This document shows, piece by piece, positions 28,039 to 38,591 of a DNA stretch of 64,000 nucleotides; the stretch's first letter is position 1, and each line of letters begins with the position of its first letter. A model generated the notes under the pieces. It worked only from the letters and a program-made list of their open reading frames with translations. It was not told where the DNA came from and searched no databases. The position numbers and the translations under genes were made by a program. The stretch comes from Endotrypanum monterogeii. Lineage: Eukaryota > Euglenozoa > Kinetoplastea > Trypanosomatida > Trypanosomatidae. The stretch covers positions 273,604-337,603 of the forward strand of contig CM007323.1 in NCBI GenBank assembly GCA_000333855.2, given 5' to 3'.

Positions 28039-30987
28039 CTACGATCCGCGCTTCACAACACGTTTGTTTGCCTTCTTTCCGCGTCCCTTGATGCGACGCG
28101 GGCCGCGCTTGACGTAGCCCGGGACTCGCACCGAGGGGTCGATCGACTTGTAGTTGCGGTTGAACCGCTCCTTGTTGAACTCTTTGATGGCGCGCTTCTT
28201 GCGTGCACGCGCTGGTAGTTCGATGGCGTCCTTCTTGCCCCCCTTGCCGCGCGTCTGCCCCGTTAACAGCTGGCGATCACGCGTCTTGCGGGCACGACCG
28301 CTTTCGTCGTCGCTGTCGTCGTTGCCGTGCTCGTCGTCTCCGTCGAAGCGGATGCGGACCTGCTCCGTCGTGCCAGCGGTGCGGCGAGTGACGATATTAT
28401 CGAGCACCTTGAACGCCTCCGGGTGGTGCTCGAGGAAGGTCAGCAGGTTCACGCCGAGGGTGCCCTCGAAGCGTGAATTAAAGTGCATCCACTTCCCGAT
28501 GAGGTTGCCAACGTCACCAATGTACATTGGGCGTGGGATACGCGGCATTGCCATCAGCACCTCCTCCACAGCGGCCGTGTGAAGGCGGGCCACCTGCCGC
28601 TGTCGCTCACCCGTAATGGGGAACATCTTCCACGGAAGCTCAATGAAGCCGTAGTTGCTGCTTGCCGCCGCCGCCGCTGCACCGCTGGCTCCCATCATTG
28701 ACTTGACGGCGAAGCACCGCAGCTGTTCTGTCCGAGACCGAACTGTTTCCCGAGATCCTCTGAGGCGACTCGACAACGTCGCCGACGTTGACTCAGCTTT
28801 GCCGTTCTCCTTTATTTTTTGAACCCGCTGACCGCGCGACGCGGGAAGGAGCACGCCATCGTCTGCCATTAGCAGACCACAGCAACGAAGGTACGCCTCC
28901 AGTGGCCCCGCGTCGTGGGCCAGGGTCTGGTCCCACAGCAGGCGGCGGTCCACCTCATCCACTGGGAGCGAGTAGGGACCGACGGCATCGTACAGCAGAT
29001 GCATGAGTATGACGTAGAAGGCCCCGTTGGCGCTATCGAGCTTCATCGTTAGGCGCTGCCCAACACGGAGAACAGCCGCGCTGCGTGCGCGATCAGCGGC
29101 CTCGAGGCTGCCAGGGCCAGGGAGATACCGGTACAGTCCCCACGCCATGGCGAAGGTGTCGAGTACTGCTGGGGGCGCGATGGGGTGTAGGTAGCACACG
29201 GTCGCCTGCAACTGCAGGTTCGGCAGTTTCGTGAAATAGTTCGCGTAGCGGGCCAACTCCTGCGCCGAAGGGGCGCTGGCACCATCCACAAGCATCGGCG
29301 TGGGGCGCGTCGTGGAGGCGAGTGTTGGCGCGTAAGGTAGCGCCGCGGCAGTGGGCTGCACCGTTGATTCCGCCTCGCTCTCCTGGACCTTACGTCGTTT
29401 TGCCTTCTTTGCGGTCGCACTCGTTTTTATGTTGTCGCTTCTTGACGCGTCACTCGCTGCGGCGGCCTCAGCCTCGATGTCTGCCATGCGTGGCAGCAGC
29501 CGACACACGGCCGCGATCGCGCGGAGCGCTGCGTCGGCGAGCGTGGCGTTCTTGCGCGCCTCAAAGCGGGTGGAGTGGTCAGACAAGATACGAGCCACGT
29601 ACGCGAGGCGGTGGTGCGCGTGGGTGAGGCTGGCGGCACCCCAGTTGCAGCACAGTGTATAATATATACAGGACTCGATGTGCCCTGGCTGATGCTGGTA
29701 GCAGCGCACCAGCAGCTGCAGAGCACTGGCAATATCTCCGTTGGCGAAGGCTGTGCAGACGTCATTATTCAGACGCTGGGCAGCCATCGACGACAGCCCC
29801 AGTGGCCTGGCTGACGCAGCGACTCCTTGAGTGCCCTTGTCGCTGGCGGTGCTGTCGCTGCCACCGCTTGGCGTCGAGGTCCCTGGCGCGGGAAGCGCTA
29901 CAGGTATCCAGAGCAGCGGCTGTTTGTCCTCGCAGGCCACATCGACAGAGGTGTAGGTGTAGACTACTTTTCCATGCGTCTCGTCGTCCATGTCTCCCCT
30001 GTCGCCTGTGAGTCCAGCCGGTCCCGTGAAGAACACGGCGCGCGTTTGCACTCCTTGGAGGTCCTCGGCATCCACAACGTCGGGGAGAGTTATGAGCAAC
30101 GACTGCGACGGCGGGCCCGTCAGCCACAACGACGAAGCACCGCTCACTGCCGTCGATGAGGTCGTCTGTGCAAGTGCTGACTGACAGACCACGGCGGAGG
30201 TAGTGACGACGATGCACCGCTGGGACGTGAAGTAGCACGAGGGCGACCACGCCGCGGCGTCACTACGACTGGCGGTGCTCTTACTGCTGTGGCTAGGAGA
30301 GGGGGCGGTGGATGGGGCCGGCTGCTCAGATACAGCGAGCTGCAGCATGCCGGTGAGACCCACACACCGCGCAGCCCATGCGAAGGCATGTGCGCTGTAC
30401 ACGTCGCCTGCCACAACCAGCACCTGCATGGCAGACGCAGATGTTTTGCGCTGCACAGATGACGCGACGTACTGCGCGGCGGCGAGCAGCGCAGGCCACA
30501 TGCAGCTCTGGAGCGACTGTTCAGGGTGACCGTTGTCAGCATTTACCGCTTTCGTTACTGCAGGTTGCACGACGGCACGAGGCACATCCAGCGACAGCTT
30601 CGGTGTGATATGCGCCCATTTCTTTTCCCTGCAGGTCGCTCCGTTCGGCAGTGGCGGCCATGGGGGGAAGGTGCTCCCGCCACCCACGGCGGTCTCCTGA
30701 TCAGGGCTTGCAATCTCACGCGCCCGCTTGCGGGAATGTGCCTTGCTGCCCGTCTCCGGTGTCTTCGCGGGGGTGTCAACCGCCAATTTTTTCTTTTCGC
30801 GCACCACACCGCGCTTGTGCAGTGTATTGCGGTGCTCCAGCCAATTCTTGGCGAAACACTCTTGTGAGCAGAAGAAGCCGCGGTCCGTCGCCGCCTCTGC
30901 CTGACACAGTGGGCACTGGAAGGCGGTGGAGGTGTGTGCGCTGCACCCCTGGCAGGCAACCTGCAGCGGTGCTGCTGCATCGGCCAT
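28039..30987 (-). CDS. C6H2-type zinc-finger protein with basic C-terminal tail
   Basis: 982 residues from the ATG at 30987 (MADAAAPLQVACQGCSAHTS). The open frame runs 87 codons further up, but that part translates the T-rich splice tract (31114-31146), so it cannot be coding. Residues 12-57 form a C6H2/MYND-like finger (CQGC, CPLC, FFCSQECF, then H-x3-H-type ligands), as at the N-terminus of methionine aminopeptidase 1, where it binds ribosomes; no peptidase domain follows. The middle has low-complexity and helical parts. Residues about 790-880 (YIGDVGNLIGKWMHFNSRFE, LTFLEHHPEAFKV) look like a small winged-helix-type fold, and the last 70 residues are strongly basic (RGPRRIKGRGKKANKR), suggesting RNA or ribosome binding. 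The specific role is unknown. Confidence 0.87.
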   Translation of the reverse strand: MADAAAPLQVACQGCSAHTSTAFQCPLCQAEAATDRGFFCSQECFAKNWLEHRNTLHKRGVVREKKKLAVDTPAKTPETGSKAHSRKRAREIASPDQETAVGGGSTFPPWPPLPNGATCREKKWAHITPKLSLDVPRAVVQPAVTKAVNADNGHPEQSLQSCMWPALLAAAQYVASSVQRKTSASAMQVLVVAGDVYSAHAFAWAARCVGLTGMLQLAVSEQPAPSTAPSPSHSSKSTASRSDAAAWSPSCYFTSQRCIVVTTSAVVCQSALAQTTSSTAVSGASSLWLTGPPSQSLLITLPDVVDAEDLQGVQTRAVFFTGPAGLTGDRGDMDDETHGKVVYTYTSVDVACEDKQPLLWIPVALPAPGTSTPSGGSDSTASDKGTQGVAASARPLGLSSMAAQRLNNDVCTAFANGDIASALQLLVRCYQHQPGHIESCIYYTLCCNWGAASLTHAHHRLAYVARILSDHSTRFEARKNATLADAALRAIAAVCRLLPRMADIEAEAAAASDASRSDNIKTSATAKKAKRRKVQESEAESTVQPTAAALPYAPTLASTTRPTPMLVDGASAPSAQELARYANYFTKLPNLQLQATVCYLHPIAPPAVLDTFAMAWGLYRYLPGPGSLEAADRARSAAVLRVGQRLTMKLDSANGAFYVILMHLLYDAVGPYSLPVDEVDRRLLWDQTLAHDAGPLEAYLRCCGLLMADDGVLLPASRGQRVQKIKENGKAESTSATLSSRLRGSRETVRSRTEQLRCFAVKSMMGASGAAAAAASSNYGFIELPWKMFPITGERQRQVARLHTAAVEEVLMAMPRIPRPMYIGDVGNLIGKWMHFNSRFEGTLGVNLLTFLEHHPEAFKVLDNIVTRRTAGTTEQVRIRFDGDDEHGNDDSDDESGRARKTRDRQLLTGQTRGKGGKKDAIELPARARKKRAIKEFNKERFNRNYKSIDPSVRVPGYVKRGPRRIKGRGKKANKRVVKRGS

Positions 30988-31584
30988 CTTGGGCGATAAG
31001 AGGATGCGCGGTAGTCGGTTGGATTCCCGGGAGAATGAGGTCTGCGTGTGTGTGTTTAGGTTTGTAAAAGCGTCCGGCAGCAGCTGCAGACGATCACTGC
31101 AAGCTAGGACTTGAGAAGGGGGAAAAACAAAAAAAAAACAGAGAGGAACGTCGAGGGAGAAGCTGAAGAGAGTAGTAGCAGTAGCAGCAGCACCAGCATT
31201 GTGGGTGTGAGTGTCACATTCAAAAGGGGAGGGGAGCATGGCGGACATGACGATGCCTGTGAGGATGCAGTCAGCTTTATATTCTCACGCCGCACTCATG
31301 ATAAGAATGTAGATGGGTATGTTGGGAAACAGCGGCGAGTAGGACAGGTAACGACATGCTGCTATCTACTCCGCCCCCCCCCCCTCACTGTGCCTCTGCA
31401 AGGAGATGAGCCTAGATAGACGTCCACACACGGGGAAGGGGGGGGGAGGGGATGCAGGAGAGGGGGGAAGGGATGAAGGAGAGGGAAGGGGTAGACGGTC
31501 TCTATCGAAGCTGTGATTCGCGATCACCGGCACTACTGCATTCTACCGCCGTGGAGGTGGACGCGCTACGCCACGACGAGGCTG
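30988..31584. other. Intergenic between the zinc-finger and 2,122-residue genes
   Basis: No gene. A-rich tract at 31121-31139, a (AGC)n-like stretch at 31172-31194, C-run at 31372-31384, and G/A-rich sequence at 31431-31495. Confidence 0.6.
31110..31146 (-). promoter_or_regulatory. Candidate spliced-leader acceptor that fixes the zinc-finger protein start
   Basis: On the minus strand a long T/C tract at 31146-31115 is followed by CAAG with AG at 31111-31110. The mature message would begin about 123 bases before the ATG at 30987, which excludes in-frame ATGs further upstream. Confidence 0.6.
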
Positions 31585-34500
31585 TTAAGGCTGGCTGTAG
31601 AGGCGTCGTTGTGCAGTTCGATAACGTCCGCCACCGTTCGTCAATGCCGACGCCCGTGTCAGGAAGCTGCTGCAATCGTCATCGAAGTACCGCTCGTCTG
31701 CGTCCGCCAACGCGTCCGCCAGCACCTCTTCCCCCTTTCCCACCACCCCCAGGGGAGGTCCAGCAGAGCCGTTGCCAAGGGCACCGCGTGCACGGGTCTG
31801 GAACGACAGGGGCGGTGCTTGCAGGGCATGCTGACGCTCATGCAAGATGTCACGTCCACACACGGCCGCGCCTCCTGTATGGCTTCTCTTTTTGTAAAAT
31901 GTATCCATATATCTGTACGGCGTGCTGCGCTGGCGCGGGGCACAGTCCCCGTCGGCTGCTACAGCCTTCCGCCGTCTCAGCGGGACTGCGGCCGAGCAGA
32001 GGCGGGTATGCAGTGGCACATGCAGTAGCTCCGTCGCGGATGCTGGCAAGCGGATCACGTCATCCCTGCGGGTTGACTGAGAAAATGCTTCGGCTAGTGT
32101 TTCCGGCGCTGGACCCGTGCGTGGGGGAGACGTTGTGGCCAGAATGTGTGCACCGCTGCGTGTGTCACGCGGCGTCGACATCCACACACCGGGACCGCGC
32201 TCCAGTGGAAGTCGCGTGATCAGCAGCGGCGCCGTGCCGGCGCTGGCGTAATCTGCGGCGTGGTGCTCTGCATATCCCCGGCGACGTCGGGAACAGCTGC
32301 ACTGGTCCGCATTCACGTGACGGGCGCCATCGAAGTTGGCGGGCGAGGCCTTGGCTGATGCATACAAGGCACGCTCACGGGCGCCATCGTCGTCGCTGCC
32401 CCCATTTTTGAGACAGCGAAGAATCTGCTGCTGCTGGATGTAGTGGATCCACGCCGCTGTCGGGGACGCATACGCGTTTGTAGGCCGTGCACGGTTCGGG
32501 GTCTGATGGGAGTGTGTGCTGGAGTTCACGGAGGACCCACCAGTGACCTCCGTCGCCCATGTCGGCTGTGTCAAGCGCCTCTCCGTGATCACTTCGACGA
32601 CGAGCGGTCGACGAGAGTGCCGAGAGCCCGTGGCAGATGCGGGAGAATATGGCAGCATTGCTGCCGAAGGCACGTGTGGGGGTGCTACAGACGAGGGTGT
32701 CCGACAGTATCGTGCGAGGAACGCCTCGTCCGCATCCGTGTGCAGGGCTGTCTCATATGGAGGCGCAGGTGTAGCAATATCGTTACAACTGTGCGAGTCA
32801 TGCGTTGCCCCCGTGCTTCCCGCGCTCTCCTCGCTATCAATATCAGTGAGAGGGGAGACTACCCACGAGACTTCATCGTCGGAGTGGGTAATGGAATCCA
32901 CCCGACGCGCGGGCCCACTGTGTCGCGTATGCTGCGGGTCGTAGGCGTACACGTCATCATCTACATAGGGGCGTGGGGAGATCGCCGGGGCGGCTTCCGC
33001 TGGGTATCGCTGCGACGGTGTCCCAGGTTCCCGCTGCGGCGCGTACTTGCGCATTAGTGCAGCATAGGTGCGGTGGGGTGAGCTGCTGAGCGAGCAGGGA
33101 ATCGTGTGAGACGTGATGAGGGGTCGTTCAGGGGTAGCGGGCGAGCTTCGCGACTCCGCCGTCCTATGTGGTCGATGCAGTGCTTTGACAACACCGACAG
33201 CGCTCTCCGCCTGATGTTGTCCCTTGTGTGGAGGAGGGGGAGGCAGCGGCAGCTCGCAGCGACTCTGGGCCACGACACCACCGAGATTCTCCAGCGACGC
33301 CCCATGTGTACCATCGGAGTTTGGTGCCGCGGCTGACACGGCGCTCTCTTTCTGAATCAGCACCTCGTCCCGGCGCGAGGCCCGATGCTCCTTCTTGGCT
33401 GCTGCTTTGGTGCACTGCAAGGCGTGCAGCAATGCGCTCACCTCAGCCGCGTTGACGTGCTCACGCCCTCTCGAGAGTTGTTCCTCTTCAGTCGGCAGCA
33501 CCGTCGTGGACGATCTTCGACTGTCGTACGTCGTGCTGCTGCTCACGTGCATATCAAGCGTCTTCTGATTCTTCTGTGTGGCGCTCCCACCGCCGGAGGT
33601 CAGCCCACTGCTCGATGTTTTGGTGATGGCGCTCGTATTTCCGGTGACGGTGGTCGTCAGCGTCGTCAGGTTAGTTCCGTGAGGCGAGGGCGAGGAGGTC
33701 GACATGAGCTCCTGCCACTCAGATGCCCCTTCATGGGCCATCGTCGCTTTCCGGCGCGTGGAGCGGGAGGAGGCGGAGTTGGACGTTGGGTTCCACTCAA
33801 AAAAATTTTGTGTGTCGCCCAACGCCAGCGCTGATTCCTTCGCTGTCGCTCCCCCGATGGCTGATGGCGTCACCAGTTTTACCGGTAGTAGTTCTACAGC
33901 CCCGGAGGCCCCCCCGTCGTCGCAGCTCTCAGGGTCGCGCATCCACTCTCCCACGAGCTCCCACGAGGCGTCGTCGTCGTCGTCGTCGTCTTCCCCAGGA
34001 GAAGGGTCAGCGTCCAAAGCTGCCGTGGCCCCTGTGCCCACACAGTCTGCCGCTTCCCTGCCTCGGTTGATGCCCTCCACTTCGTGAACCTGACGCGGTG
34101 TCCGTGCCACGTCCCTCGTCGACGCGCACTCTTTAGTGTGCGACGGCTGTCGTAGCGTATTTCTCTGCCCTTGGTGCTGCGCTAGACGTCGGTGCACGAC
34201 GTCCCGCACCACGGTGCCGCTCGCCGATCCCAGCAGTGCCGTCATCCCACGAATCGCCTCCACTCGCAGCTCCTCGCGTGCCAACGTTTCGTCGAAGACA
34301 AGGTCCTCACGTGCGGAGCGCAACGCCACATCCATTGAGGTTTGCAGCAAGGCGCGCTGGCGCAGTCGAGCTGCCAGGCCACGCCAATGCACTTCTCGCA
34401 GGCGCATGCGTGCCCGCTGCTCGGTCTTCTCGATATACTCGAGCCGATTGTTTTCCTCCTCCATGCGACATAGCGCTAGCTCACGGCCAATCCTCAGCAG

Positions 34501-37500
34501 CTCCCGTATTTGTTTCTCAGGTGGGGCACCGAGCAGCTGCGCCCGTTGATAATCAAGTTTTTTCACCGCTTCAAGTCGCTGACGCGCCAGCGTTTCTTGT
34601 ACGAGGATGGTGGAGAGGTTCAGGGCATCTGCGCCGCACTGGCCTAGCCGCTGGAGCATCGTGCGCTCACTGACCTCGGCAGTCTCCACGACCTCACGTT
34701 CCAGCAGCTCATCCGTGAAAAGAGCTGCGCTAACGATGTTGAGTGACACGCTGCCGGGGAGTCGAGGGGGGTGTAGTCGGCCCTTCACTTCTTCATAATC
34801 CACCGACGGTGGTGTTCTGAGTGTCGCAAGCTTTGCGGCAGCCAGTGACCGTGAGAGATGAGCGCTCGCGGCCGGGGAAAGGGGTGACGGTGGCAAGGGG
34901 GGCACCCAGGCTTGTCGGCGCGCACCAGCCATCTCCCCACTTCCTCCCCACCCACTTGCTGCCACCGCTGCTGTCTTGGCTTCCGAGACGCCGTGCGGCA
35001 GCAGCGATGCCAAGCTCAAGTCCACGACATCTTCCCGCAACACTGCCTCTCTCTCTCGAAGCATGTCGGACATGACCCTCGCGCGCCCCTCGCGTTCGAG
35101 CTCGACCAACTCCCTGAGGGGCGCGTTCGCCATGATGCGACGGTGCTCCAAGACGAAGGTGTCAACTGCTTCCGCTGCCGTCGACGTTGGCGGGGGTGCG
35201 ACACAAGACAACGCGGCACCCTTCCTTACAGGGCGATCGTCACTGCCGTCTCCACAAGCTAGATGGCGCGGCTGCCACGGCATACAGCTTCCTCTTGCCT
35301 GCACCATTCCATTGCCCTTCGCCTCCACATGGGTGAACAAGTCACCCATAACTGCGTGATTTCTCTCATTGACATTTGCTGGCGAAGAAATCGGTGTTCT
35401 GTCACGGGGCGAAAGATGTGGAGGCAGTCGCCACACGTTTGCGGTGTGTGGAGTCGATGGCGGCGGTGTTCCGGCCAAGGGCACGCATCGGTGCGGCCAC
35501 GTGGCCCCGCGAGAGGTGTCGATATTTTTGACGTGGTCGTCCCGCGGGGGCTTTGCATTGGTCGCAATGTCGTCGATGCGTGGCACCACCGAGGGGATAT
35601 CCTCTCTCGCGTGGCAGCTGTTTATAACCACTGCAGGGATCACTGTGCCTTGGGTGAAGGCTGGTGTAAGGATGTGATGAGATGTCACGCAACCACCGAC
35701 CAGACTGTTCTCTGTCATCCTCAGATCTGCTGCATACAGGTTCGATGATCTGTGATACGGCGGTTGGGGCGATGGCACGGGTTTCCCATCCTGTGCAACT
35801 TTCTCAATATTTTGTTCAGGGCGAGTTGCCGTATCAGCCACCCAGTCTAGCTGTGCGCTATCCAAACTGTTTCTCGAAGGGCTCGCAACATCGACCTTCC
35901 ACTCGATCCCACAGTCGCCTTCAACGTCGCCGTTGTCGCCGCACTTGTGTGCGCGCCCCACGACTACGCCACCGCCACCGCCACCGCCACCGACACTTCT
36001 GGTGGCGACATCCCCCAGCACGTTTGCGCCCTCTTTCCAGGAATCCACATCGTCGTCAACTGAGCTGCCCCCGGGAGCTGAGGAGGACTCAGGAGAGGCT
36101 GGGGCCAAAGTCGCCTGCCTCCTTCCACCTTCGACCAGCTCTACCCTGTCCCCATCGGTCGAGTCCGGGGTGGCGGTGCGCTCGGCTTCCATGTCTTCCG
36201 TGCAGCGGTTGGGACTCGTGGGAGGCGAGGGTGGGCTGGGCGGTGATGCTGCACGTGTGGCCCCTGTCCCGAGCTCCAGGAATGCGATCGACTTTGTGGA
36301 AGACTGTTCAGCCCCACCGCCGCCACTGTCGTCGTGGTCCATGATGCTCTGCTCGGCCACCATCACTGTTGCCGCCTCGGCTGCCGGAGACTCAAGCGGT
36401 GGGGAGGAGGTGACATGCGATCGGCTGCCAGGCGTCAGCCGAATCGCAGGGAGATCATCGCCGCTGTTGGCCCATGACAGGGTAGCCTTCAGCGTCTCAA
36501 GATCCGCGGAAGTCGGCAAAGACAGTGGTTCCTGCTGCACTGCCTCGGCCGTGGTGGGTGACATGTCGGGATCGTCTAGAAAAAACGCGGCTGCCTCGCT
36601 ATCCGGCAGACTACACAAGTCGCCAGACTCGACATCGGAGGCGCTGCAAATGAGTTCCTCGCGTCTCGTACGAGGAGACGAATCTGATGCTGCTGCGAGA
36701 CCACCCACCGCGCTGCGCATTGCCTTCGGTGCATCGTCGTACGTTGATCGTATAAACACGGGACGCGGACTTCCTATCGGGCTGGCTTGCGCGCGTACAA
36801 GGATGTCAGAAGAAGTCCCTGACAACTCCCGCGAGGCAGGCGCAGCTGGCAGAAGGGTTGCTGCTGCTGCTGCGACGGCTTCGAGCAAGAGATGTGTGTT
36901 TTTCCCTTCTAGAATGGGTGGCGTGAGTGTGTTGTCCGAGCCCGTCGACGGTGTTGACATATCCCCCCCTTCGACCGCTGATGCAAGCCCGCGGCTTTCC
37001 CTGTGTGTCAAGACAACTGAGGAAACATTTTCCCGTGCCAGGTGGTCCCCAGCAGGACCCGTCTCAGCGATGGCGCTGTGGTATGTCATGTCATCCGTGT
37101 TGTGCCACTCACTTGTTAGAGGCTGCGGTGCCTGCGCTGACCATCTTCCTGTTCCGCCTGCGCTGACCCCTGCGTCGCCGACCTCGACCAGCTCTGTTGG
37201 CGACGCGTAAGGGCTGCCGCTGCCGGGTGACTGCCTGGCAACGCCGCTCGTCGTCATGTCCGCCAAAGAGGAGGAGGTGGGTGTCGACGGGGTGCCCTCA
37301 TCAAATGTGAGATGGCGCACCTCCATCGGTGTTTCGAATGACTGCGGCTCGACGTCGCTAGCATTGAAGATCTGGTGCTGCTGGAGAAGTTGGCTGGGGC
37401 AGCGCTCATCCCTTTCGATCGTCCTCGCTGTGTCGGTCGGCGCGGAGGAGTCTGGCACTGATGGGACAGGGGTGCACGCTCCATGTGTCAGTGCCACCGA

Positions 37501-37953
37501 CAGCGGCTCAGATCGCAATGATACTCTACAGCTTTCCAAGGCGTAGGATGATACCGACGACGACCCTCCCCCTTCAGCGCACCTCGCCGATGGTAGGGTA
37601 CCAAAGGCGAAGAGGCTGTTGTTGTTGCTGGTGCTGGCGCGAGGAGCCGCGAGATGGCACGCTGCGCTGCTTGCTGAAGGGAGTTGCGGTGCTGCTACGT
37701 GCGCTTCTTTGGGGTGAGGGTGTACTGTACCTCGCATGGGCGAACACTTATCGCCGGTGTGAGTGCTGCTGCTACTGCTGCTGCTGCTTCGATTTATAGG
37801 TGGCTTGACGTCAAGTCGCGGATGGTGGAGACAGTGGCGCACCTCCGCGTTGCACAGGGGTCGTTCCTCCGGTGCGGTGAGCTGTGCTGTACCTAGTGCG
37901 ATCACTTCCCGCTCCTGCCGAGGCGATCTATCAGTCAAGCGGCGATCCTCCAT
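31585..37953 (-). CDS. Large coiled-coil protein of unknown function
   Basis: 2,122 residues from the ATG at 37953 (MEDRRLTDRSPRQEREVIAL). The first 930 residues and the last 850 are mostly low-complexity. The ordered core is helical and highly charged at about residues 940-1260 (LRELVELEREGRARV, LCRMEEENNRLEYIEKTEQRARM, LAREELRVEAIRGM), consistent with coiled coil. Acidic aspartate runs follow near 1310-1320. The C-terminal 100 residues (RYMDTFYKKRSHTGG and on) are more ordered and Arg/Ala-rich. No membrane segment or catalytic motif is visible. The layout suits a cytoskeletal or flagellum-attachment scaffold, but I do not recognise the family. Confidence 0.85.
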   Translation of the reverse strand: MEDRRLTDRSPRQEREVIALGTAQLTAPEERPLCNAEVRHCLHHPRLDVKPPINRSSSSSSSSTHTGDKCSPMRGTVHPHPKEAHVAAPQLPSASSAACHLAAPRASTSNNNSLFAFGTLPSARCAEGGGSSSVSSYALESCRVSLRSEPLSVALTHGACTPVPSVPDSSAPTDTARTIERDERCPSQLLQQHQIFNASDVEPQSFETPMEVRHLTFDEGTPSTPTSSSLADMTTSGVARQSPGSGSPYASPTELVEVGDAGVSAGGTGRWSAQAPQPLTSEWHNTDDMTYHSAIAETGPAGDHLARENVSSVVLTHRESRGLASAVEGGDMSTPSTGSDNTLTPPILEGKNTHLLLEAVAAAAATLLPAAPASRELSGTSSDILVRAQASPIGSPRPVFIRSTYDDAPKAMRSAVGGLAAASDSSPRTRREELICSASDVESGDLCSLPDSEAAAFFLDDPDMSPTTAEAVQQEPLSLPTSADLETLKATLSWANSGDDLPAIRLTPGSRSHVTSSPPLESPAAEAATVMVAEQSIMDHDDSGGGGAEQSSTKSIAFLELGTGATRAASPPSPPSPPTSPNRCTEDMEAERTATPDSTDGDRVELVEGGRRQATLAPASPESSSAPGGSSVDDDVDSWKEGANVLGDVATRSVGGGGGGGGVVVGRAHKCGDNGDVEGDCGIEWKVDVASPSRNSLDSAQLDWVADTATRPEQNIEKVAQDGKPVPSPQPPYHRSSNLYAADLRMTENSLVGGCVTSHHILTPAFTQGTVIPAVVINSCHAREDIPSVVPRIDDIATNAKPPRDDHVKNIDTSRGATWPHRCVPLAGTPPPSTPHTANVWRLPPHLSPRDRTPISSPANVNERNHAVMGDLFTHVEAKGNGMVQARGSCMPWQPRHLACGDGSDDRPVRKGAALSCVAPPPTSTAAEAVDTFVLEHRRIMANAPLRELVELEREGRARVMSDMLREREAVLREDVVDLSLASLLPHGVSEAKTAAVAASGWGGSGEMAGARRQAWVPPLPPSPLSPAASAHLSRSLAAAKLATLRTPPSVDYEEVKGRLHPPRLPGSVSLNIVSAALFTDELLEREVVETAEVSERTMLQRLGQCGADALNLSTILVQETLARQRLEAVKKLDYQRAQLLGAPPEKQIRELLRIGRELALCRMEEENNRLEYIEKTEQRARMRLREVHWRGLAARLRQRALLQTSMDVALRSAREDLVFDETLAREELRVEAIRGMTALLGSASGTVVRDVVHRRLAQHQGQRNTLRQPSHTKECASTRDVARTPRQVHEVEGINRGREAADCVGTGATAALDADPSPGEDDDDDDDASWELVGEWMRDPESCDDGGASGAVELLPVKLVTPSAIGGATAKESALALGDTQNFFEWNPTSNSASSRSTRRKATMAHEGASEWQELMSTSSPSPHGTNLTTLTTTVTGNTSAITKTSSSGLTSGGGSATQKNQKTLDMHVSSSTTYDSRRSSTTVLPTEEEQLSRGREHVNAAEVSALLHALQCTKAAAKKEHRASRRDEVLIQKESAVSAAAPNSDGTHGASLENLGGVVAQSRCELPLPPPPPHKGQHQAESAVGVVKALHRPHRTAESRSSPATPERPLITSHTIPCSLSSSPHRTYAALMRKYAPQREPGTPSQRYPAEAAPAISPRPYVDDDVYAYDPQHTRHSGPARRVDSITHSDDEVSWVVSPLTDIDSEESAGSTGATHDSHSCNDIATPAPPYETALHTDADEAFLARYCRTPSSVAPPHVPSAAMLPYSPASATGSRHSRRPLVVEVITERRLTQPTWATEVTGGSSVNSSTHSHQTPNRARPTNAYASPTAAWIHYIQQQQILRCLKNGGSDDDGARERALYASAKASPANFDGARHVNADQCSCSRRRRGYAEHHAADYASAGTAPLLITRLPLERGPGVWMSTPRDTRSGAHILATTSPPRTGPAPETLAEAFSQSTRRDDVIRLPASATELLHVPLHTRLCSAAVPLRRRKAVAADGDCAPRQRSTPYRYMDTFYKKRSHTGGAAVCGRDILHERQHALQAPPLSFQTRARGALGNGSAGPPLGVVGKGEEVLADALADADERYFDDDCSSFLTRASALTNGGGRYRTAQRRLYSQP

Positions 37954-38116
37954 CAACGCTGGTCTGTTGGAAAGACGCTCTTTGGACGATGCAGTCGGGG
38001 AGGCGATGAGGGTGGGAAGAAAACAAGTGCAACGGCTTATGTGATCACTCGCCGCTTCACCTTTGGATGCGAAGGGGAGATGTGGGTGAGTCGGTGTCTT
38101 GCGCCGTTAAAAAGAG

Positions 38117-38160
38117 CTGCAAACATACACACACGCACAAACACACACACACAAAAAAAG
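38117..38160 (-). promoter_or_regulatory. Weak candidate spliced-leader acceptor for the 2,122-residue gene
   Basis: On the minus strand T7 then a (GT)n-rich tract at 38159-38121 precedes GCAG with AG at 38118-38117. A second candidate tract at 38028-38010 with AG near 37979 is also possible, so the site is undecided. Confidence 0.3.
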
Positions 38161-38225
38161 CTTTTGTTGCTATCCGCATAGGGGCCGAGACAGGGGCGGC
38201 TGTGGGGATTGAGGTCGCGCACGTG

Positions 38226-38256
<31 letters not shown>

Positions 38257-38473
38257 TTACGATTTCTTCAGCGCTATCCTCACCAACCGGATATGCATAC
38301 AATTTCGTACGGGTGCGGTTTCCGTTGATTCCAGTGATCAGCAGCGACACACTCTCCCTCCCTCCTTTTTTTTTCCCTCCCCACACAGGTAGACAGAGAA
38401 ATGCGCGGTGCGAGGACTCAGCAAACGCGCATACACGACGACAACTGGCACACTCAGCTTCCCGTGAAATATG

Positions 38474-38506
<33 letters not shown>

Positions 38507-38511
<5 letters not shown>

Positions 38512-38529
38512 TAGTACTATACTATAACT
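38507..38529. repeat. Perfect inverted repeat beside the TA tract
   Basis: Arms of 10 bases (AGTTATAGTA and its reverse complement) flank a 3-base loop (CTA). It directly follows the TA tract at 38470-38507. Confidence 0.9.
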
Positions 38530-38552
38530 AGTACGACGTGGAGGTAGGTTAC

Positions 38553-38577
38553 GTTACGTACGTCGGTCGTACGTAAC
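38553..38577. repeat. Perfect inverted repeat next to the scaffold gap
   Basis: Arms of 10 bases (GTTACGTACG and its reverse complement) flank a 5-base loop (TCGGT). The surrounding 60 bases are unusually dense in CG and ACGT, unlike other intergenic DNA in the window. Confidence 0.9.
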
Positions 38578-38591
38578 CGGTCACGTCCGGC

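Noticed and set aside
30988..31248. In-frame N-terminal extension of the zinc-finger protein
   Set aside because: It reads through the polypyrimidine tract and AG acceptor at 31110-31146, which would be removed before translation.
35933..37210. Long plus-strand open frame (425 codons) antisense to the 2,122-residue gene
   Set aside because: It lies wholly within a longer minus-strand frame, has Ser/Arg/Pro-rich shadow composition, and no splice tract on its own strand; GC-rich third positions create such frames.
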